Positions 30,401 through 40,865 of a stretch of 61,458 nt of DNA are shown piece after piece. Source of the DNA: Okeania sp. KiyG1 (GTDB taxonomy: Bacteria; Cyanobacteriota; Cyanobacteriia; Cyanobacteriales; Microcoleaceae); assembly GCF_014132355.1 (NCBI RefSeq), contig NZ_BLZO01000133.1, positions 1 through 61,458 on the forward strand, in the 5' to 3' direction. The notes below the pieces were generated by a model. That model worked only from the letters and a program-made list of their open reading frames with translations. It did not search any database and was not told where the DNA came from. Positions within the stretch are counted from its first letter, which is position 1. Every line of letters begins with the position of its first letter. A program made the position numbers and the translations under genes.

Positions 30401-32529
30401 TTGAACAAATGACACCCCTGAAAATTGTCGGAGATGTGACTCGTTTACGACAAATTCTAGTAAATTTGCTCGGTAATGCCATTAAATTCACTAATGCTGG
30501 AGAAGTTACGATTCATGTACAGGCAACTCCCAGGGACAGCAGTAACGATAACGACATTTATGAGATTCAATTTGCCGTGCGAGATACTGGTATCGGCATT
30601 GCTCCAGAGCAAATGGACCGCTTATTTAAGTCTTTTAGTCAGGTTAATTCCTCTATTAATCGTAATTATGGTGGTTCTGGTCTAGGTTTGGCAATTAGTA
30701 AAAAGTTAAGTGAATTAATGGGGGGTAAAATGTGGGTAGAAAGTACAGTAGGAGAAGGCTCAACCTTCTACTTTACGATAGCTGCTAGACCTGCGATCGA
30801 CTCAACTAACGTTAATGAAGAAGCAAAGCAATATTTAGCAGAAAAACGATTACTCATAGTAGATGATAATACAACTAATCGAAAAATGCTAGCTTTACAA
30901 GGACAGTCTTGGGGAATGTTAACTTGGGCAGTTGCTTCTGGTAGCGAGGCGGTTGATTTAATTCACCAAGGCATGAAGTTCGATCTAGCTATATTGGATA
31001 TTGATATGCCTGAAGTGGACGGCTTGACTCTAGCGATAACTATCCGCAAACAAACTTTAGGTCAAAATTTACCTCTGATTATGTTAGGTTCATTAGAACA
31101 ACAGAAGCTGTTAGCAGAATTTTCAGATGTTAATTTTGCCGCATTTATTAATAAACCAATTAGAATATCTTCACTTTATAATACGATCATTAATATTATT
31201 ACAGGCAAAAAAGTCAGTATAGAAAATTTAGCTGTTGCACCGAAGGCTAAAATTAAGCCAGTACAAAACTTGCGAATATTACTGGCAGAAGATAATGTAG
31301 TCAACCAAAAAGTCGCCTTACTGCAGCTACAGCAGTTAGGATATCGAGCAGATGTGGTGGCAAATGGCATAGAGGTTTTAGAGGCTTTGCAACGTCAACC
31401 TTATGATGTAGTATTGATGGACTTGCAAATGCCAGAAATGGATGGGTTGGAAGCGACTCGTATTCTACATCAGCAATATTCTCCTGAATTATGCCCACGC
31501 ATTATTGCTGTTACTGCTAACGCTATGTTAGAAGACCGCAATGAATGTTTGGAGGCTGGCATGAGTTATTTTATCTCTAAACCCATCCAAATTCAAGAGT
31601 TAGTCCATGTACTACAGCAAGTTAATCGAATTGATGCAGATATATCAATATGGCAAAATAATTTTGATACTAATATTATTCAAAATAATCAACATTTAAG
31701 TAATAGTATTATTAGAGATAATTCGATAAAAAAGGCCAATTCAATGCAAGATATTACAATGTTAGAGTCAATTAGAAAGATGGGAGGCGATGAACTTTTA
31801 AATGAAATTATTGGAGATTATCTTAATTATGCTCCTGGTAGGTTAGCAGCAATTCGAGAAGCAATTACTGCTAATGATGCTAAAGCATTAAGAAGGGCAG
31901 CTCATGTTTTGCGCTCTAGTAGTGGTAATCTGGGAGGAGTTATTATGGGCGATATATGTAATCAGTTGGAAAATTTGGGACGGGCAGATACTACCATAGG
32001 AGCAGCAGAAATTTTTTCTAAACTTGAAAATGAGTACGAACAATTTAAACAATATTTAATTAATTTTAAATTTAGTAATAATATTGATTCGTCAACTTCT
32101 CAAGAAACTGCTGTGGCTGAAGATATCTCTGCTGATACTTTCAGTAATTCTATTAATAATATTAATCACTCAGTTTTAGATTTAACAGTTTTAGATTCCA
32201 TTCGTCAAGCGGAAGGCACAAACGCAAATAATGTTATAGCTAAAATGATTGAGGATTATTTAGAAAATGCTGCTCATTATATGCAACAAATTTTCAATGC
32301 AATTGCTATTAATTCAACAGAAAAATTGAAACAGTATACTCAACGTTTGGGTGTTTTTAGTTATCAAATTGGAGCTATAAATATTCCTAGTTTATGCGAT
32401 AAATTAGGAAATTTACCCGGTTCTGAACTGATAACTGAAGGAATGGATTTGGTATTAGAACTTGATAGTGAATATGAAAAAGTAATAGCAGCTTTGAAAC
32501 AGGAGTTATTGACCTATGTAAATACTTAA
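27433..32529 (+). CDS. Hybrid sensor histidine kinase with PAS, GAF, two receiver and HPt domains
   Basis: A 1698-residue membrane phosphorelay kinase. Order: TM1 at 16-40, an extracytoplasmic sensor of about 135 residues, TM2 at 177-197, HAMP to about 250, PAS at about 272-395, PAS at about 400-515, GAF at about 530-690 and GAF at about 710-865. The kinase core follows, with the phosphorylated His898 in [16 protein letters not shown] box [10 protein letters not shown], then DTGIGI and [10 protein letters not shown]. Receiver 1 has Asp1189 ([10 protein letters not shown]) and receiver 2 Asp1330 ([10 protein letters not shown]). The first HPt domain has His1491 ([14 protein letters not shown]). 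A second HPt-like domain at about 1595-1690 has Gln1637 where His is expected. No separate regulator is adjacent, so the output partner is elsewhere. AGGA lies nine bases before the ATG. Confidence 0.95.
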   Translation: MDNNQKSVHTWWKSRIAVCYLVITSILLISINLVAEIVLIQQNLKWQLEKLEKKAENEVQFLSTLSGEAIVKSNFSTLQKFMGRTIHDSNFIYSVVIDRQGIPLEAQIDLEDPTIAKQLKIHNLKENNILNIINHFKEKDNIYEVSSPIINNGEHLGETRLGFSVKQMRAELSQNVIKNLAISMTMSSVLVTVIIILFQRQVGVPLQKLTEFATTLTKRKLNENNHTQGNDQIGIIQGSMHQMATQIQENLLDLQQQIVEREKTETALLEREEKYRYVVDNIAEVIFQTDATGKWIFLNKAWENMTGFTVEESLGKNFSDFIHPSDRLQTINKFQSYINGQDSKNENQNENIESRYLTQEGGFCWTEAFVQTHFDADGNLTGTSGTLNNITQRKQVEEALKLSQFSLDKAANAIYLMGDDAKFFYVNEAASRTLGYSKAELLQMRVLDIDTIISSEEKWKQHWQDLKKFRSFRLESFHRTKEGKIIPVDVTVNYLEFNGKEYNCTFVRDISERKQIEKEIREGEVAIRSLYKVASAPKLNFEQRTKGLLAMGRRRFELEIGILGYINGDRYKVIALQKPKHIDFSVQVGDEFDLDKTFCGIVFRAEKLICFEAAQESKWHSHPAYTDFGLEAYMGTPVEVGRVPYGVLAFSSFNQRTTPFKESDRQLLKLMAQWVGNELERQQAQIALEKQVQRGVLLRQISQEIRQSLDIHTIFQTTVNQVGRAFKVNRCMIHTYINIALPEIPYMAEYLETGYPSLLNLKVPVIGNPHVQQILSQDRAVSTPNVYTDPLLKSMLDLCQQINLKSMLAVRTSYQGKANGIIGLHQCDSYREWTTEEIELLEAIAEQVGIAIAQANLLEEEVLRKEELTLKNCALEKATKAAEAAAQAKSQFLATMSHEIRTPMNAVIGMTGLLLDTELQPQQRDFAETIRMSGDSLLTLINDILDFSKIDADKLELEEQAFDLQQCIEESLNLLALRGQEKNLELAYMVEQMTPLKIVGDVTRLRQILVNLLGNAIKFTNAGEVTIHVQATPRDSSNDNDIYEIQFAVRDTGIGIAPEQMDRLFKSFSQVNSSINRNYGGSGLGLAISKKLSELMGGKMWVESTVGEGSTFYFTIAARPAIDSTNVNEEAKQYLAEKRLLIVDDNTTNRKMLALQGQSWGMLTWAVASGSEAVDLIHQGMKFDLAILDIDMPEVDGLTLAITIRKQTLGQNLPLIMLGSLEQQKLLAEFSDVNFAAFINKPIRISSLYNTIINIITGKKVSIENLAVAPKAKIKPVQNLRILLAEDNVVNQKVALLQLQQLGYRADVVANGIEVLEALQRQPYDVVLMDLQMPEMDGLEATRILHQQYSPELCPRIIAVTANAMLEDRNECLEAGMSYFISKPIQIQELVHVLQQVNRIDADISIWQNNFDTNIIQNNQHLSNSIIRDNSIKKANSMQDITMLESIRKMGGDELLNEIIGDYLNYAPGRLAAIREAITANDAKALRRAAHVLRSSSGNLGGVIMGDICNQLENLGRADTTIGAAEIFSKLENEYEQFKQYLINFKFSNNIDSSTSQETAVAEDISADTFSNSINNINHSVLDLTVLDSIRQAEGTNANNVIAKMIEDYLENAAHYMQQIFNAIAINSTEKLKQYTQRLGVFSYQIGAINIPSLCDKLGNLPGSELITEGMDLVLELDSEYEKVIAALKQELLTYVNT

Positions 32530-32807
32530 AATTTTTACATAAAAATTGTGGTTTAAAGCTTCCTATTTTAAGGGGATAAAAATAAAAATTTTCCTTTGAG
32601 TCAATCCTCTTTCTTTAAAGGAGAGATAATTGTTAATTATTAATAACTAATTATTAATTGTTGAATGTATTTCATAGTGCATCTCCATTTTTACCGAAAA
32701 ATTTAGGTATAAAGCCTCTCCATTTATGGAGAAAAAAGAAAAAAAATCCTTTGATCCAATCCTCTTATTTACAAGAAGAGGTAATTCTAAATTCTAAATT
32801 CTAAATT
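32530..32807. repeat. Two AGCCTC-palindrome repeats
   Basis: Two copies of the dispersed repeat that reads TTACCGAAAAATT.GGT, AAAGCCTC, CCTTT and AAGAGGAG. Others lie at 9170, 15385, 22770, 51352 and 59650. The copies have paired arms that fold, and no gene is visible. Confidence 0.6.
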
Positions 32808-33413
32808 CTAAATTCTTGAATGTAAATCTGAAGGAGTATTACAGTTAAATAACATTTTTTCTGTCTGAGTATCAATGGATATTTGTTGAATTGGAATTCG
32901 AGTTAGTAATTTTTGAAAGGAGCGATCGCCAAGGTCAATATATTTTTGTAATTCAATTTTTATCTGTTGCCGATAGAAGCCACATAATGGTTCCCACCCT
33001 TGAGGTGTTTTCGGAACAAAAGCTAAAATTTCAGGGTAAAGTTGGTTCAACTGAGTTGCCCAAGTTTGAATAATATCTAAGTTCAACAGAGGTAAATCAC
33101 ACCCTAATAGTAAAATCCAATCACTATTAATTTGAGCTAATCCTTGATGAAAAGCAACTAAAGGTCCTTCAGTTTTAATCTCTGTTAACCATTCACATTC
33201 TGTAGGTAAAATATGCTGATATTTTTCTGGCCAAGGAGTAATAAGATAAACTTTTTCCGTACATTCACTAGCTACTTGATAAACTCTTTTTAGCATAGGT
33301 ATATTTTGCCAAGGAATTAGGGCTTTATCTTTACCCATACGAGAACTTTTACCACCTGCAAGAATGAGTGCTACTAGATGATTTTTCTGGAGTGAAACTG
33401 AAGATGTATTCAT
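32808..33413 (-). CDS. mobA: Molybdenum cofactor guanylyltransferase
   Basis: A 201-residue MobA. It adds GMP to molybdopterin to form the bis-MGD cofactor of enzymes such as nitrate reductase. The nucleotidyltransferase signature LILAGGKSSRMGKDKAL is at about 16-32. LLLGCDLPLL (about 101-110) gives the metal-binding Asp, and AFVPKTPQGWEPLCGFY follows as in the family. The length is normal. Start: ATG at 33413. It lies near cobA, which supplies sirohaem for nitrite reductase, so both genes serve nitrate assimilation. They are 800 bp apart and separated by repeats, so they are unlikely to be one operon now. Confidence 0.9.
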   Translation of the reverse strand: MNTSSVSLQKNHLVALILAGGKSSRMGKDKALIPWQNIPMLKRVYQVASECTEKVYLITPWPEKYQHILPTECEWLTEIKTEGPLVAFHQGLAQINSDWILLLGCDLPLLNLDIIQTWATQLNQLYPEILAFVPKTPQGWEPLCGFYRQQIKIELQKYIDLGDRSFQKLLTRIPIQQISIDTQTEKMLFNCNTPSDLHSRI

Positions 33414-33444
33414 GAGGTATTTGACTTCTTTAGTTAAAATAAAT

Positions 33445-33740
33445 AGGGTTTGCGCTCAAAAGTCTTTTAGTAGGGGTAGGAGACAGGAGATAAGAGACAG
33501 GAGACAGGAGATAGGAGACAGGAGACAGGAGACAACCCACCCTCGCCCCTCCTCCCAGGAGGGGAAGGGAAGACAGGAAGAACGGGGGATGAGCGAGGAG
33601 GTAGGAGTAAAAATTGTTCCAAGATTGTTCTGTCATACTATGCGCCTAAAATACGCTCCATGCATGAGCGTCAACAGCTGAAAACCAGGCACTGCAATTC
33701 GACCTCAAAAAGCCTAAAGTCTTTATATGTCAATGCTTTT
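33445..33740. mobile_element. Family E-like element with GGAGACA heptamers
   Basis: It starts TAGGGTTTGCG. The right side shares GTCTTTATATGTCAATGCTT and TTTAGATT with the copies at 56280-56515 and 60231-60556. A GGAGACA heptamer tract lies at 33475-33533. The right terminus is degraded. Confidence 0.6.
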
Positions 33741-33755
33741 AGATTATATCGGTAA

Positions 33756-33985
33756 TATCATGTCCGGATAATTAGTTATAAAAACTTTCTCCTTCAACTC
33801 CAGTTCTTCTTCTTCTTCCCTCCACCGGAGGGGAGGGGCGAGGGGTGGGTTGACTCCTGAGGAGGTCCTTCCCCTCCCCTCCACGGTCGGGGTTAGGGGT
33901 GGGTTGGGAGGGGAGGGGCGAGGGGTGGGTTGACTCCTGAGGACTCCGTAGTTATTTATTTATCACTGTTCAACCGGACATGATA
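33756..33985. mobile_element. Family C MITE, long copy
   Basis: TATCATGTCCGGATAATTAG and CCGGACATGATA ends, with TAA on both sides. Its GC-rich middle (AGGGGCGAGGGGTGGGTTG) is duplicated, which explains the extra 80 bp compared with the copy at 26538. Confidence 0.85.
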
Positions 33986-34213
33986 TAAGCCCTAAATATA
34001 AATCTTCAAAAATCAAAAATCAAAGCAATTATTTTCTATGAAATTGTCAATTATTTATCCCTGTTCCCTATTCCCTAAAATAAGATGCCTAATATTATGT
34101 CCGCTTAATTAGCCTCCGCGTTAACGCAGTTTTGCGCCAGCAAACGAAAAACTTTCTTCTCCTTATCCTACTGATATATTCTTTTTTTCACCACTTCTCT
34201 TTACTCCTGACAC

Positions 34214-34990
34214 CTAACTCCTGACACCTGACACCTGACTCCTCCCTAAGATTTGATGTAAATTAACCACATCACCAATAACCGCAATAGCTGGTGCTTT
34301 AAACCCAGTTACTTCAATTTGCTCTACAATAGTTTCGAGAGTAGCAATTAATTCTTTTTGGTCGGGACGAGTTCCCCACTGAATTAAAGCAATGGGTGTT
34401 TCTGGAGAACATCCGGCAGCTATAAGTTCTGTGATAATATTATGTAAGTTATGAACTCCCATATAAATCACAATAGTTTCTGAACCCTGGGCGATCGCTT
34501 GCCAGTTTATATTTGCTCGATATTTACCTGTTGCTTCGTGACCTGTGACAAAGGTAACTGAGGAACTATAATTTCTGTGGGTCAGGGGAATACTAGCATA
34601 AGCAGGTGCAGCAATACCAGAAGTGACCCCCGGAACAACTTCTACAGGTACTCCTGCTTCTATTAAATCTTCCATCTCTTCTCCACCACGACCAAACACA
34701 AAGGGGTCGCCTCCTTTCAAACGTACCACCACTGCATGAGTTTGAGCTTTTTGAATAAGTAGTTGAGTTGTTTGTGTTTGTGGTAGAGAGTGGCGACCGC
34801 GACGTTTGCCTGCATTGATTTTTTCTGCATTAGAGTTAATCATTGCTAGGATAGGAGCGCTAACTAGAGCATCATAGATAACAACATCTGCTTGTTCTAA
34901 TAGTACTTTGCCTTTAAGTGTCAGTAGTCCCGGATCTCCCGGTCCTGCTCCTACTAAATAAACTTTGCCTATACATTTTGACTGATTCAT
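34214..34990 (-). CDS. cobA: Uroporphyrinogen-III C-methyltransferase
   Basis: A 258-residue SAM-dependent methyltransferase that converts uroporphyrinogen III to precorrin-2, the branch point to sirohaem and cobalamin. The family motifs are intact: [15 protein letters not shown] near the N-terminus, [17 protein letters not shown] (about 85-101) and [20 protein letters not shown]. It lacks CysG-type dehydrogenase/ferrochelatase and HemD domains. The frame continues 12 codons upstream to 35026, but those codons lie in an IS605-type element that begins about 10 bp before ATG 34990. The native start is therefore 34990, and the original promoter has been displaced by the insertion. It would support nitrite reductase together with mobA nearby. 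Confidence 0.92.
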   Translation of the reverse strand: MNQSKCIGKVYLVGAGPGDPGLLTLKGKVLLEQADVVIYDALVSAPILAMINSNAEKINAGKRRGRHSLPQTQTTQLLIQKAQTHAVVVRLKGGDPFVFGRGGEEMEDLIEAGVPVEVVPGVTSGIAAPAYASIPLTHRNYSSSVTFVTGHEATGKYRANINWQAIAQGSETIVIYMGVHNLHNIITELIAAGCSPETPIALIQWGTRPDQKELIATLETIVEQIEVTGFKAPAIAVIGDVVNLHQILGRSQVSGVRS

Positions 34991-35000
34991 ATTTATTATT

Positions 35001-35374
35001 TTAGCTAAATCGCTCTTGAGCCTCACGCCATAATCTGTGATTTGGCATCAGATGAATCGGCGGTAAATTAATGGGAGGAGATGTCCCATTAATTTACAAA
35101 TTTTTATGTTATCATCGAATTATGCTGCTTTGAGCTAATCGCCGCCAGTAATAAACCATGAAAATTTAATAGGATATGGGGTTGTTGGCCCGAATTCCTA
35201 GTCAACCGTGGGAAAACGTAAAATCTTATTCCGGAACTAGGTGAGCAGTTTTTGATGTGCAAAAAGAGCGGTGGGGCATCTCGTTCTTAAAGCACGCGCT
35301 TGTCCGACGGGATACCGGGACTGTGAAACGAGAAGCCCACACCATACCGTCAGGTTAGTGTGGGAGTATGTCAC
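35001..35374 (+). mobile_element. IS200/IS605-derived mini-element
   Basis: The left end reads TTAGCTAAATCG and then CCTCACGCCATAATCT and ATGAATCGGCGGTAAATTAA, the same as at 49502. The right end contains AAGCACGCGCTTG, CGAGAAGCCCACACC and GTGTGGGAGTATGTCAC, as at 50005 and 53834. Only a scrap of TnpB tail remains between them. Confidence 0.8.
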
Positions 35375-35434
35375 ATAATTATGCAATATAGTTAATTGAC
35401 TATTCCCCTGACTGAAGCCAAGGAGATTCTTAGT

Positions 35435-35665
35435 TTATACTACGCCACAGGATAAATCCTTGTTGCTTCGTTTGTTCGAGCGCTGACCAAAGATACACTC
35501 TCTGGGGAAAATTTCCGTGATGCCCCTACACAGTCGGCGGTAGTCTAAACCTAACCTTCTGCTTACTTTTCTCATAATATTTGCAGCCCCATTACAGTCT
35601 GCATTAATCAACCAATTATTACCACTTTTACATAAACCACGCTTTATTCTTTTGAAAAGTAATGT
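35435..35665 (-). pseudogene. TnpB remnant (IS1341-type C-terminus)
   Basis: The minus strand reads RIKRGLCKSGNNWLINADC, then NGAANIMRKVSRRLGLD, then CRGIT, and stops at 35435. INADCNGAANI is the third RuvC motif of TnpB nucleases. The tail differs from the other TnpB remnants here, so it comes from a second element type. Everything upstream is lost. Confidence 0.75.
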
Positions 35666-35667
35666 AT

Positions 35668-36300
35668 GTAAGCTTTTAGGGTTTAGTAAGTGAGAGAAAA
35701 ATCTTTATATTAGTTAGACTTATCAAATTTTATTAAATATATTTGGAATTTAAACTGAATTTTGCAAAAAAAGTTTAAATGAGCTATTTAGGGGAAAAAT
35801 AGGGATAATTTAGGTGCGGTCGCGTTCTCATTGGCCATTCCCTTAAAGTATTGATATGTAATAAATACATGGCGGTTGCAGGGAAAGAAATTTTCGTGTA
35901 TTTTTGAAGTAAGTGATTCGCTCTGCGTAGGTGCTTGATAAAATGAAAAAGGGTATTAGTGAGCGGGAGTGCGATCGCGCTAGCGTAACGTAGTTTTATC
36001 GCGTAGCAGAAGGTAGTTTTATAGCGCTTCCTATAATTACGTTTTTTGTTGAAAAACTTGCAGCGTAGCTTTTAATTGAGCTTTATAAAAATTTAATACT
36101 TTTGACATAGTTATCAGTTTGACTGCAAATTAATGTCTGTAAGGTTTTTAGGGTTTAATGAACGGTACTTATAAATTAAGCGTATAAAATATTGTTAAAT
36201 ATATTTGGAATTTCAACTAAACTTTGCAAAAAAAGTTGAAATTAGCTATATGAGGGGAAAAATAGAGGTAAAAAGGGTTGTTCATGGCGGATAAAAAATT
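35668..36300. repeat. Diverged duplication of a 160-bp region upstream of the small-protein gene
   Basis: TTAAATATATTTGGAATTT followed by CTTTGCAAAAAAAGTT-like and GAGGGGAAAAATAG segments occurs at about 35733-35805 and again at about 36195-36270, 462 bp apart. Both copies are followed by CATGGCGG. No gene is visible between them. Confidence 0.65.
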
Positions 36301-36358
36301 TGATTAACTTCGATAGGATTAATTCCATACTTAAATCTTGCGTGTGTATTTACTTTAG

Positions 36359-36364
36359 TGGAGG
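36359..36364 (+). promoter_or_regulatory. Strong ribosome binding site GGAGGT
   Basis: GGAGGT lies 7 nt before ATG 36372. It decides the start of the 80-aa small protein over the in-frame ATG at 36300, which has no such site. Confidence 0.75.
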
Positions 36365-36371
36365 TAAGTTT

Positions 36372-36614
36372 ATGGCTTGGCATTTACCTATTGCAGGAGC
36401 AGCTGGTCTAGTTGTTGGGTTAATCAAAACTTGTGCAGATCTAGAAGAGGGTAAAAGTCTAGGAGACTCTTTAATGGGAGGCTTAGATGTTGGTTTGAAA
36501 GCCTCAACAACTGTAGCAACTCTGGGGTTGGTTTCTCCAGATGCTGGTATTGATATCGGTGGCCCTGATGGGGTTTGCTACGATCCTGACGGATCTTGTC
36601 GAAAGGATGTATAA
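36372..36614 (+). CDS. 80-aa Gly-rich small protein, unknown function
   Basis: The start at 36372 is set by GGAGGT. The protein opens MAWHLPIAGAAGLVVGLIKT, a short hydrophobic Gly/Ala segment. A middle part is rich in GL, GG and small residues (LGDSLMGGLDVGLKASTTVA). The C-terminal tail, after a GG at 63-64, is acidic with two cysteines (GVCYDPDGSC). I do not recognise a family. The Gly-rich body and Gly-Gly followed by a Cys-pair tail recall class II bacteriocin or RiPP-like peptides, but no modification or export gene is nearby, so that stays a guess. A short membrane-active or membrane-anchored protein fits as well. Its upstream region is duplicated. Confidence 0.6.
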   Translation: MAWHLPIAGAAGLVVGLIKTCADLEEGKSLGDSLMGGLDVGLKASTTVATLGLVSPDAGIDIGGPDGVCYDPDGSCRKDV

Positions 36615-36636
36615 CTGCTAAGGAGTATGCTACTCC

Positions 36637-36714
36637 AGTAGGGTGCGTTTGACTGCGTGATATGTTTGCGGAGCATTCCGTCAGGAAAAATGAAATGTAA
36701 CGCACCTTACTTAA
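36637..36714. repeat. Inverted repeat AGTAGGGTGCGTT / AACGCACCTTACT
   Basis: Arms of about 13 bases enclose a GCGGAGCATTCCG palindrome. It sits 22 bp after the small-protein stop and could act as its terminator. A related hairpin lies at 47341-47371. Confidence 0.6.
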
Positions 36715-36798
36715 TTACTATCCAAAAATACTTTTAAATTCACCAACTTTCAAAAATAGGAAGTACTGATAACTGTTAACTGTTACCTAATAACTGTT

Positions 36799-37199
36799 TT
36801 AAGTAGTTACTGACTTACTTGTATTTGATTGTTGTTGAGAATATAAACCTGCTTTTAAGTTAGCTTTATGTTCTGTTTCTGCTGCTACTTCTGCCTTTGC
36901 TTCTGCCACAATATCCCCGAATACTTCTACAGTTTCTGCCAAAGCACCCCTTTAGTTTTTTAAATCAAAGAAACTCCTGTTTTAATAGTTACTTGAGCTA
37001 CAGGTTTTAACAGGGATAAAATAATCGGAGTTAACACAATTGTTCCTACACCTACTGCAATTGGAACTTTATTTTGAATGACAGTTTGTTTAATTTGTTG
37101 CGGTAAGTTATGAGTTGTTTGTTGCCAGGTTTGATTAACTGCAACGGGTAAATTGTTATTAAGTGATTCTGGTGAACTTTGATTCATTTGTTCTACCAT
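36799..37199 (-). pseudogene. DUF5132-like small membrane protein, disrupted
   Basis: Frame one (37199 to 36960) has a polar N-terminus and a membrane segment IAVGVGTIVLTPIILSLL followed by KPVAQVTIKTGVSLI and a stop. In another frame the DNA immediately downstream gives GALAETVEVFGDIVAEAKAE and then VAAETEHKANLKAGLYSQQ, the known second half of this cyanobacterial family. The stop (TTTAAAAAACT where YEKT would be expected) and a frame slip at a run of four G (AAAGGGGTG) separate the halves. The full form would be about 130 residues. Family function is unknown. Confidence 0.7.
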
Positions 37200-38268
37200 A
37201 TTAGAGCAATTTGATAACTGTTTGCTAGAAATAGTTAGGCTATTTCTTAGGAGTAAGGAGTCATAATGAATGACTTCAATACCAGTTTTTAGGTCGGAAA
37301 TTCTCTTTTTTTGTCAAAAGGATATCTTCTCTAAAGTCTTTATATTGCACTTATTATTCGTAACATTCTTTTTTCAAAATGGTATTATGCCCTTCTGATT
37401 TCTAAACTATTATTGTCATAAGAAAATATGCTCAAAAGTAATTAATTTTTAATTAAATTTTGCTCAGTTTTTCACTAAGGGTTGAGGATTAAATAAACTC
37501 TAGAAGTTTACGAATGGATCTATATATGAAGTTATACCAAATTCAAAAAAGATAGTTACAGTAGAATGATTACAAAACAGTTAGTAAATTTCCTGCCGAC
37601 GTAGAGGGTAAAAAACAATTTATTATAGTTATCAGACTATTTTTAGTCAATCATGGAACAGTTTAACTTTCAGAAAAAATAAATATTATAAATTATTACC
37701 TCCTGACTCCTGACTCCTAAGAACAAAGCCATTGTAGAAATATTTTATGAAATTGATATTAAAAGTTAAAAGTCAAAAGTAAGAATTTATAGGTTCAAAA
37801 CTTTAATGCTACTATAATTCCAGGAAATTATTAACCATCTAAAAATTTGAAACTATTTGTGACACTTTTAAAGTTAATTGGTATTACTTTAGAATTGTGA
37901 GGTTCTAAAAGAGGCAAAAACCACAAGCTTAGTAGTAGGAGTTTGGTGACCAAACCCCTACAATATTAGACATCTGGTGATAATCAAAAATAAAATTAAT
38001 TATCCCACAGAAATTATCAATTATTTCCCCTATTCCCTACTCCCTCTTTCCCGAAGATGTCTATTGAAAAGTTTTAGTTATAGCGCTGTGCGCAGGCAAC
38101 AGCTCATCTGGCAACAGCTCATCTGGCAACAGGGAACCCACCCCTAACCCCTCCGGTGGAGGGGAATAAAAAAACGATAATATAAGACTTTTAGCTATTT
38201 GGCACCTCCTGCAATTTGTAAATATACCAGCGCTCATTGCTATAAATCAATTTAAGATATAAAATCAA
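37200..38268. other. Non-coding gap with dispersed repeats
   Basis: No gene seen. It holds an AAAGTCA-type tract near 37765, a CAACAGCTCATCTGG short tandem duplicate near 38095-38130, and a CACCCCTAACCCCTCCGGTGG segment shared with other element interiors. The rest is AT-rich. Confidence 0.5.
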
Positions 38269-38359
38269 CAGGAATTACGCAGTACCGCTACATATAGTGT
38301 ATGATTTGGTCATTATTGCGGATGTCACCACTATAATTAGTGCCGTTGCGTAAGTCCTG
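38269..38359. mobile_element. Family B MITE (91 bp)
   Basis: It begins CAGGAATTACGCAGTACCGC and ends TTGCGTAAGTCCTG. Perfect 5-bp repeats ATCAA lie on both sides (38264-38268 and 38360-38364). Confidence 0.85.
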
Positions 38360-38468
38360 ATCAATAATTTCATCTCCCTACTGCCTATTCCCTACTTCCT
38401 ATTCCCTACTTCCTATTCCCTGACTTCTGCAAGAAGTCTAATCAAATCCTCATCCCTTTATATTTACT

Positions 38469-40298
38469 TTAAAAACCTAAAGCTAAAGCTCCTTGGTAGA
38501 AAATCAAACTAGAAACCCAAGCTAAAACTAATGGAAATACTAAAGAAAGTAAGGAAAATTTCCATGATTTTGCCTCTTTAACTATAGTTGCTAAAGTAGA
38601 TAAACATGGGGTATAAAGTAAACAAAAAATACAGAAACTGTATCCTTGAATAAAAGTAACTGTCTCAGCAATATTACTACTAACATTTTGTTCGCTCATA
38701 CTGTAAATAACAGCTAAAGAACCAATGACAATTTCCTTAGCAATAAAGCCAAAAAATAGGGATAATGTTAAGTAAGGATTAATCCCAATTGGGTCCATAA
38801 TTGGACTCATGAATTGACCAATTTTACCGCCAATTGTATCTAATCCTGTTGCACCTGGTGGTAAACTTGTAAGTACCCAAACTGCAATACAACCAACAGT
38901 AATAAAGCCTGATGCTCTGACTAAAAATTCTCTGACTTCTCCCCAACTTCTCAGGAAAACTTGTTTTAATGTAGGTAAACGATAAGGAGGTAGTTCTAAA
39001 ATGAAAGGTTCTTCATTTTTATATATCCCTTGAAATAATGCTGCGGTGATAATAGCAACCAGAAAACTGAGGATATATAGAGAGAATAAAACTATCGCTC
39101 CATTGCCATTAGGAAATACTGCAGCAATAATAAATACAAATACCTGCAGTCGTGCCGAACATAAACCAAAAGGAATAATTAACATCGTTAATAACCGCAA
39201 AGCAGGCGATCGCATTACCCTAGTTCCCATTAATGCTGGTACATTACAACCAAACCCCATTATATGCAGTACAAAACTACGTCCATCTAAACCTAATTTT
39301 GCCATAAAGGCATCCATTAAATAGGCGGAACGTGATAGATAACCACTATCTTCTAGCACTGCCATAATAATAAAAAATACGATAATTAATGGCACAAAAG
39401 AAGCAACAGTAGTTACCCCTGCCCAAACTCCATTAAGGAGAAAGTCTTGAATTATCTGTGGAAAAAGTTGAGCTATAGGTTCAACAATTGATGACTGTAC
39501 CCATTCAACAACTATTTCGAGCAGGTCTATTGAAGGAAGTCCGATGTTCCAAACTGCCCAAAAAACTAGAAACATTCCAAGGAAAAATAAGGGTAAACCC
39601 CACACCGGATGAAGGAGTATTTTGTCAACTTGAGCTGTGAAGTTTTTTGCCATTTGAGAAGGCATAACTACAGCACCATTTAAGACTGTATCTATATCAC
39701 TCAGAGAAATATCTGACTGTGCTTCTATCCAAGATGTATTTAATTTGACAGAATTTTCTACCTTTTTTAACTGTTCAGAAATTGCCATATATGCATTCAT
39801 ATAGCCTTTGCCATATTTAGCACTAATTAGAAACACTGGCATTTCTAATCGTTTCGATAATTCTTCTGTATCTATTTGAATTCCATATTGTTTTGCTTCA
39901 TCTGACATATTCAACATCAAAACTGCTGGTAAACCCAAAGCTTTTATCTGTAATGGCAGTCGAATTTGACGGTCAATTTGTGCAGCATTGATAATAACTA
40001 ATACTAAGTCAATGGCATAACTTTCTAGGAATGTTTGAACAACTTTTTCGTCTTCTGAAAAACCGTTAAAGTTATAAATTCCTGGTAGGTCTACAAATTC
40101 AGTTGTTTCGTCATTTATTTTGACGTTAGCTTGCAAGAGATCGACTGTTACTCCAGGCCAGTTTCCCACATGAGCAGAAACCCCAGTAATACGATTAAAA
40201 AATGTGGATTTTCCAGTATTTGGCATCCCAATTAAAGCTACTCTTTTTGTAGTTTGGGATTTTGATATTGTTGTAGTTGTAGTAGTGTGACAAGTCAT
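38469..40298 (-). CDS. feoB: Ferrous iron transporter FeoB
   Basis: A 609-residue FeoB that takes up Fe2+ across the plasma membrane. The N-terminal G domain has G1 GMPNTGKSTFF (about 24-34), the switch region HVGNWPGVTVDL, G3 DLPGIY and G4 NMSDE. Two gate domains and about ten helices follow, including the conserved GFGCNVPALMGTR. The ATG at 40298 is used. Three bases before it begins a CAGTTAT heptamer tract, and the consensus ATAACTGAAATGAC of that repeat supplies the start codon itself. FeoA-type genes for the same system lie upstream on the same strand at 42255-43927. A decayed IS (40866-42153) now separates them, so feoB probably needs its own promoter. Confidence 0.93.
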   Translation of the reverse strand: MTCHTTTTTTISKSQTTKRVALIGMPNTGKSTFFNRITGVSAHVGNWPGVTVDLLQANVKINDETTEFVDLPGIYNFNGFSEDEKVVQTFLESYAIDLVLVIINAAQIDRQIRLPLQIKALGLPAVLMLNMSDEAKQYGIQIDTEELSKRLEMPVFLISAKYGKGYMNAYMAISEQLKKVENSVKLNTSWIEAQSDISLSDIDTVLNGAVVMPSQMAKNFTAQVDKILLHPVWGLPLFFLGMFLVFWAVWNIGLPSIDLLEIVVEWVQSSIVEPIAQLFPQIIQDFLLNGVWAGVTTVASFVPLIIVFFIIMAVLEDSGYLSRSAYLMDAFMAKLGLDGRSFVLHIMGFGCNVPALMGTRVMRSPALRLLTMLIIPFGLCSARLQVFVFIIAAVFPNGNGAIVLFSLYILSFLVAIITAALFQGIYKNEEPFILELPPYRLPTLKQVFLRSWGEVREFLVRASGFITVGCIAVWVLTSLPPGATGLDTIGGKIGQFMSPIMDPIGINPYLTLSLFFGFIAKEIVIGSLAVIYSMSEQNVSSNIAETVTFIQGYSFCIFCLLYTPCLSTLATIVKEAKSWKFSLLSLVFPLVLAWVSSLIFYQGALALGF

Positions 40299-40865
40299 TT
40301 CAGTTATCAGTTATCAGTTATCAGTTATCAGTACCTCTGCAATAAGGAGGCTTGAAATCTGGAATATTCTCTTTCTCTTGGTCGGTTAGATTAGATATGG
40401 CTCCGAAACCTTGCCATCCCTAGACCGCTTTTTATTCCCTCAAATTTTATCCCCTCAAAAGGGGAGGCTATTGACAATAATTTTTCCGTCATTTGTTACT
40501 GGATTATTTATTTTAAAGTTAGCGAGATATTTTATGGCTTTATTATACACATAAATTCTGAAAATTAGGGATTATTTTTAGAAGTCTTTAAGTTTTTTTG
40601 GAGATTTTTCCAGAATATTTGGAGGGTTTATCTAGAGCAAAAAAAGCATAAAATTAAAGCGATAGATAAACATTGAAAAGCTGAATTATTATACTTATAA
40701 GTCAGCTCTCAAGCCTAAAAACTTCCCTCTTCTACTTTTCTTTTCTATAGAATGCTGCACAAATGAAAATATAGCAATTAATTCAGGATTAAAAATCCAG
40801 AAATAGACCACAAAGCTTAACGAAGTCAGAAGTTGTTTTTGTAATATAGAATCCGGTTATATAGT
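40299..40865. other. Leader region of feoB, repeat-rich
   Basis: CAGTTAT heptamers (40300-40335) are followed by a GGTCGGTTAGATTAGATATGG repeat like those at 22760 and 24690, then AT-rich sequence, a family F fragment (about 40818) and a family D left end (ATAGAATCCGGTTAT, about 40848). The IS follows directly. No gene is present. Confidence 0.55.

Noticed and set aside
33412-33681. 89-codon frame rich in RRQEIGDR
   Set aside because: It is a translation of the GGAGACA heptamer tract.
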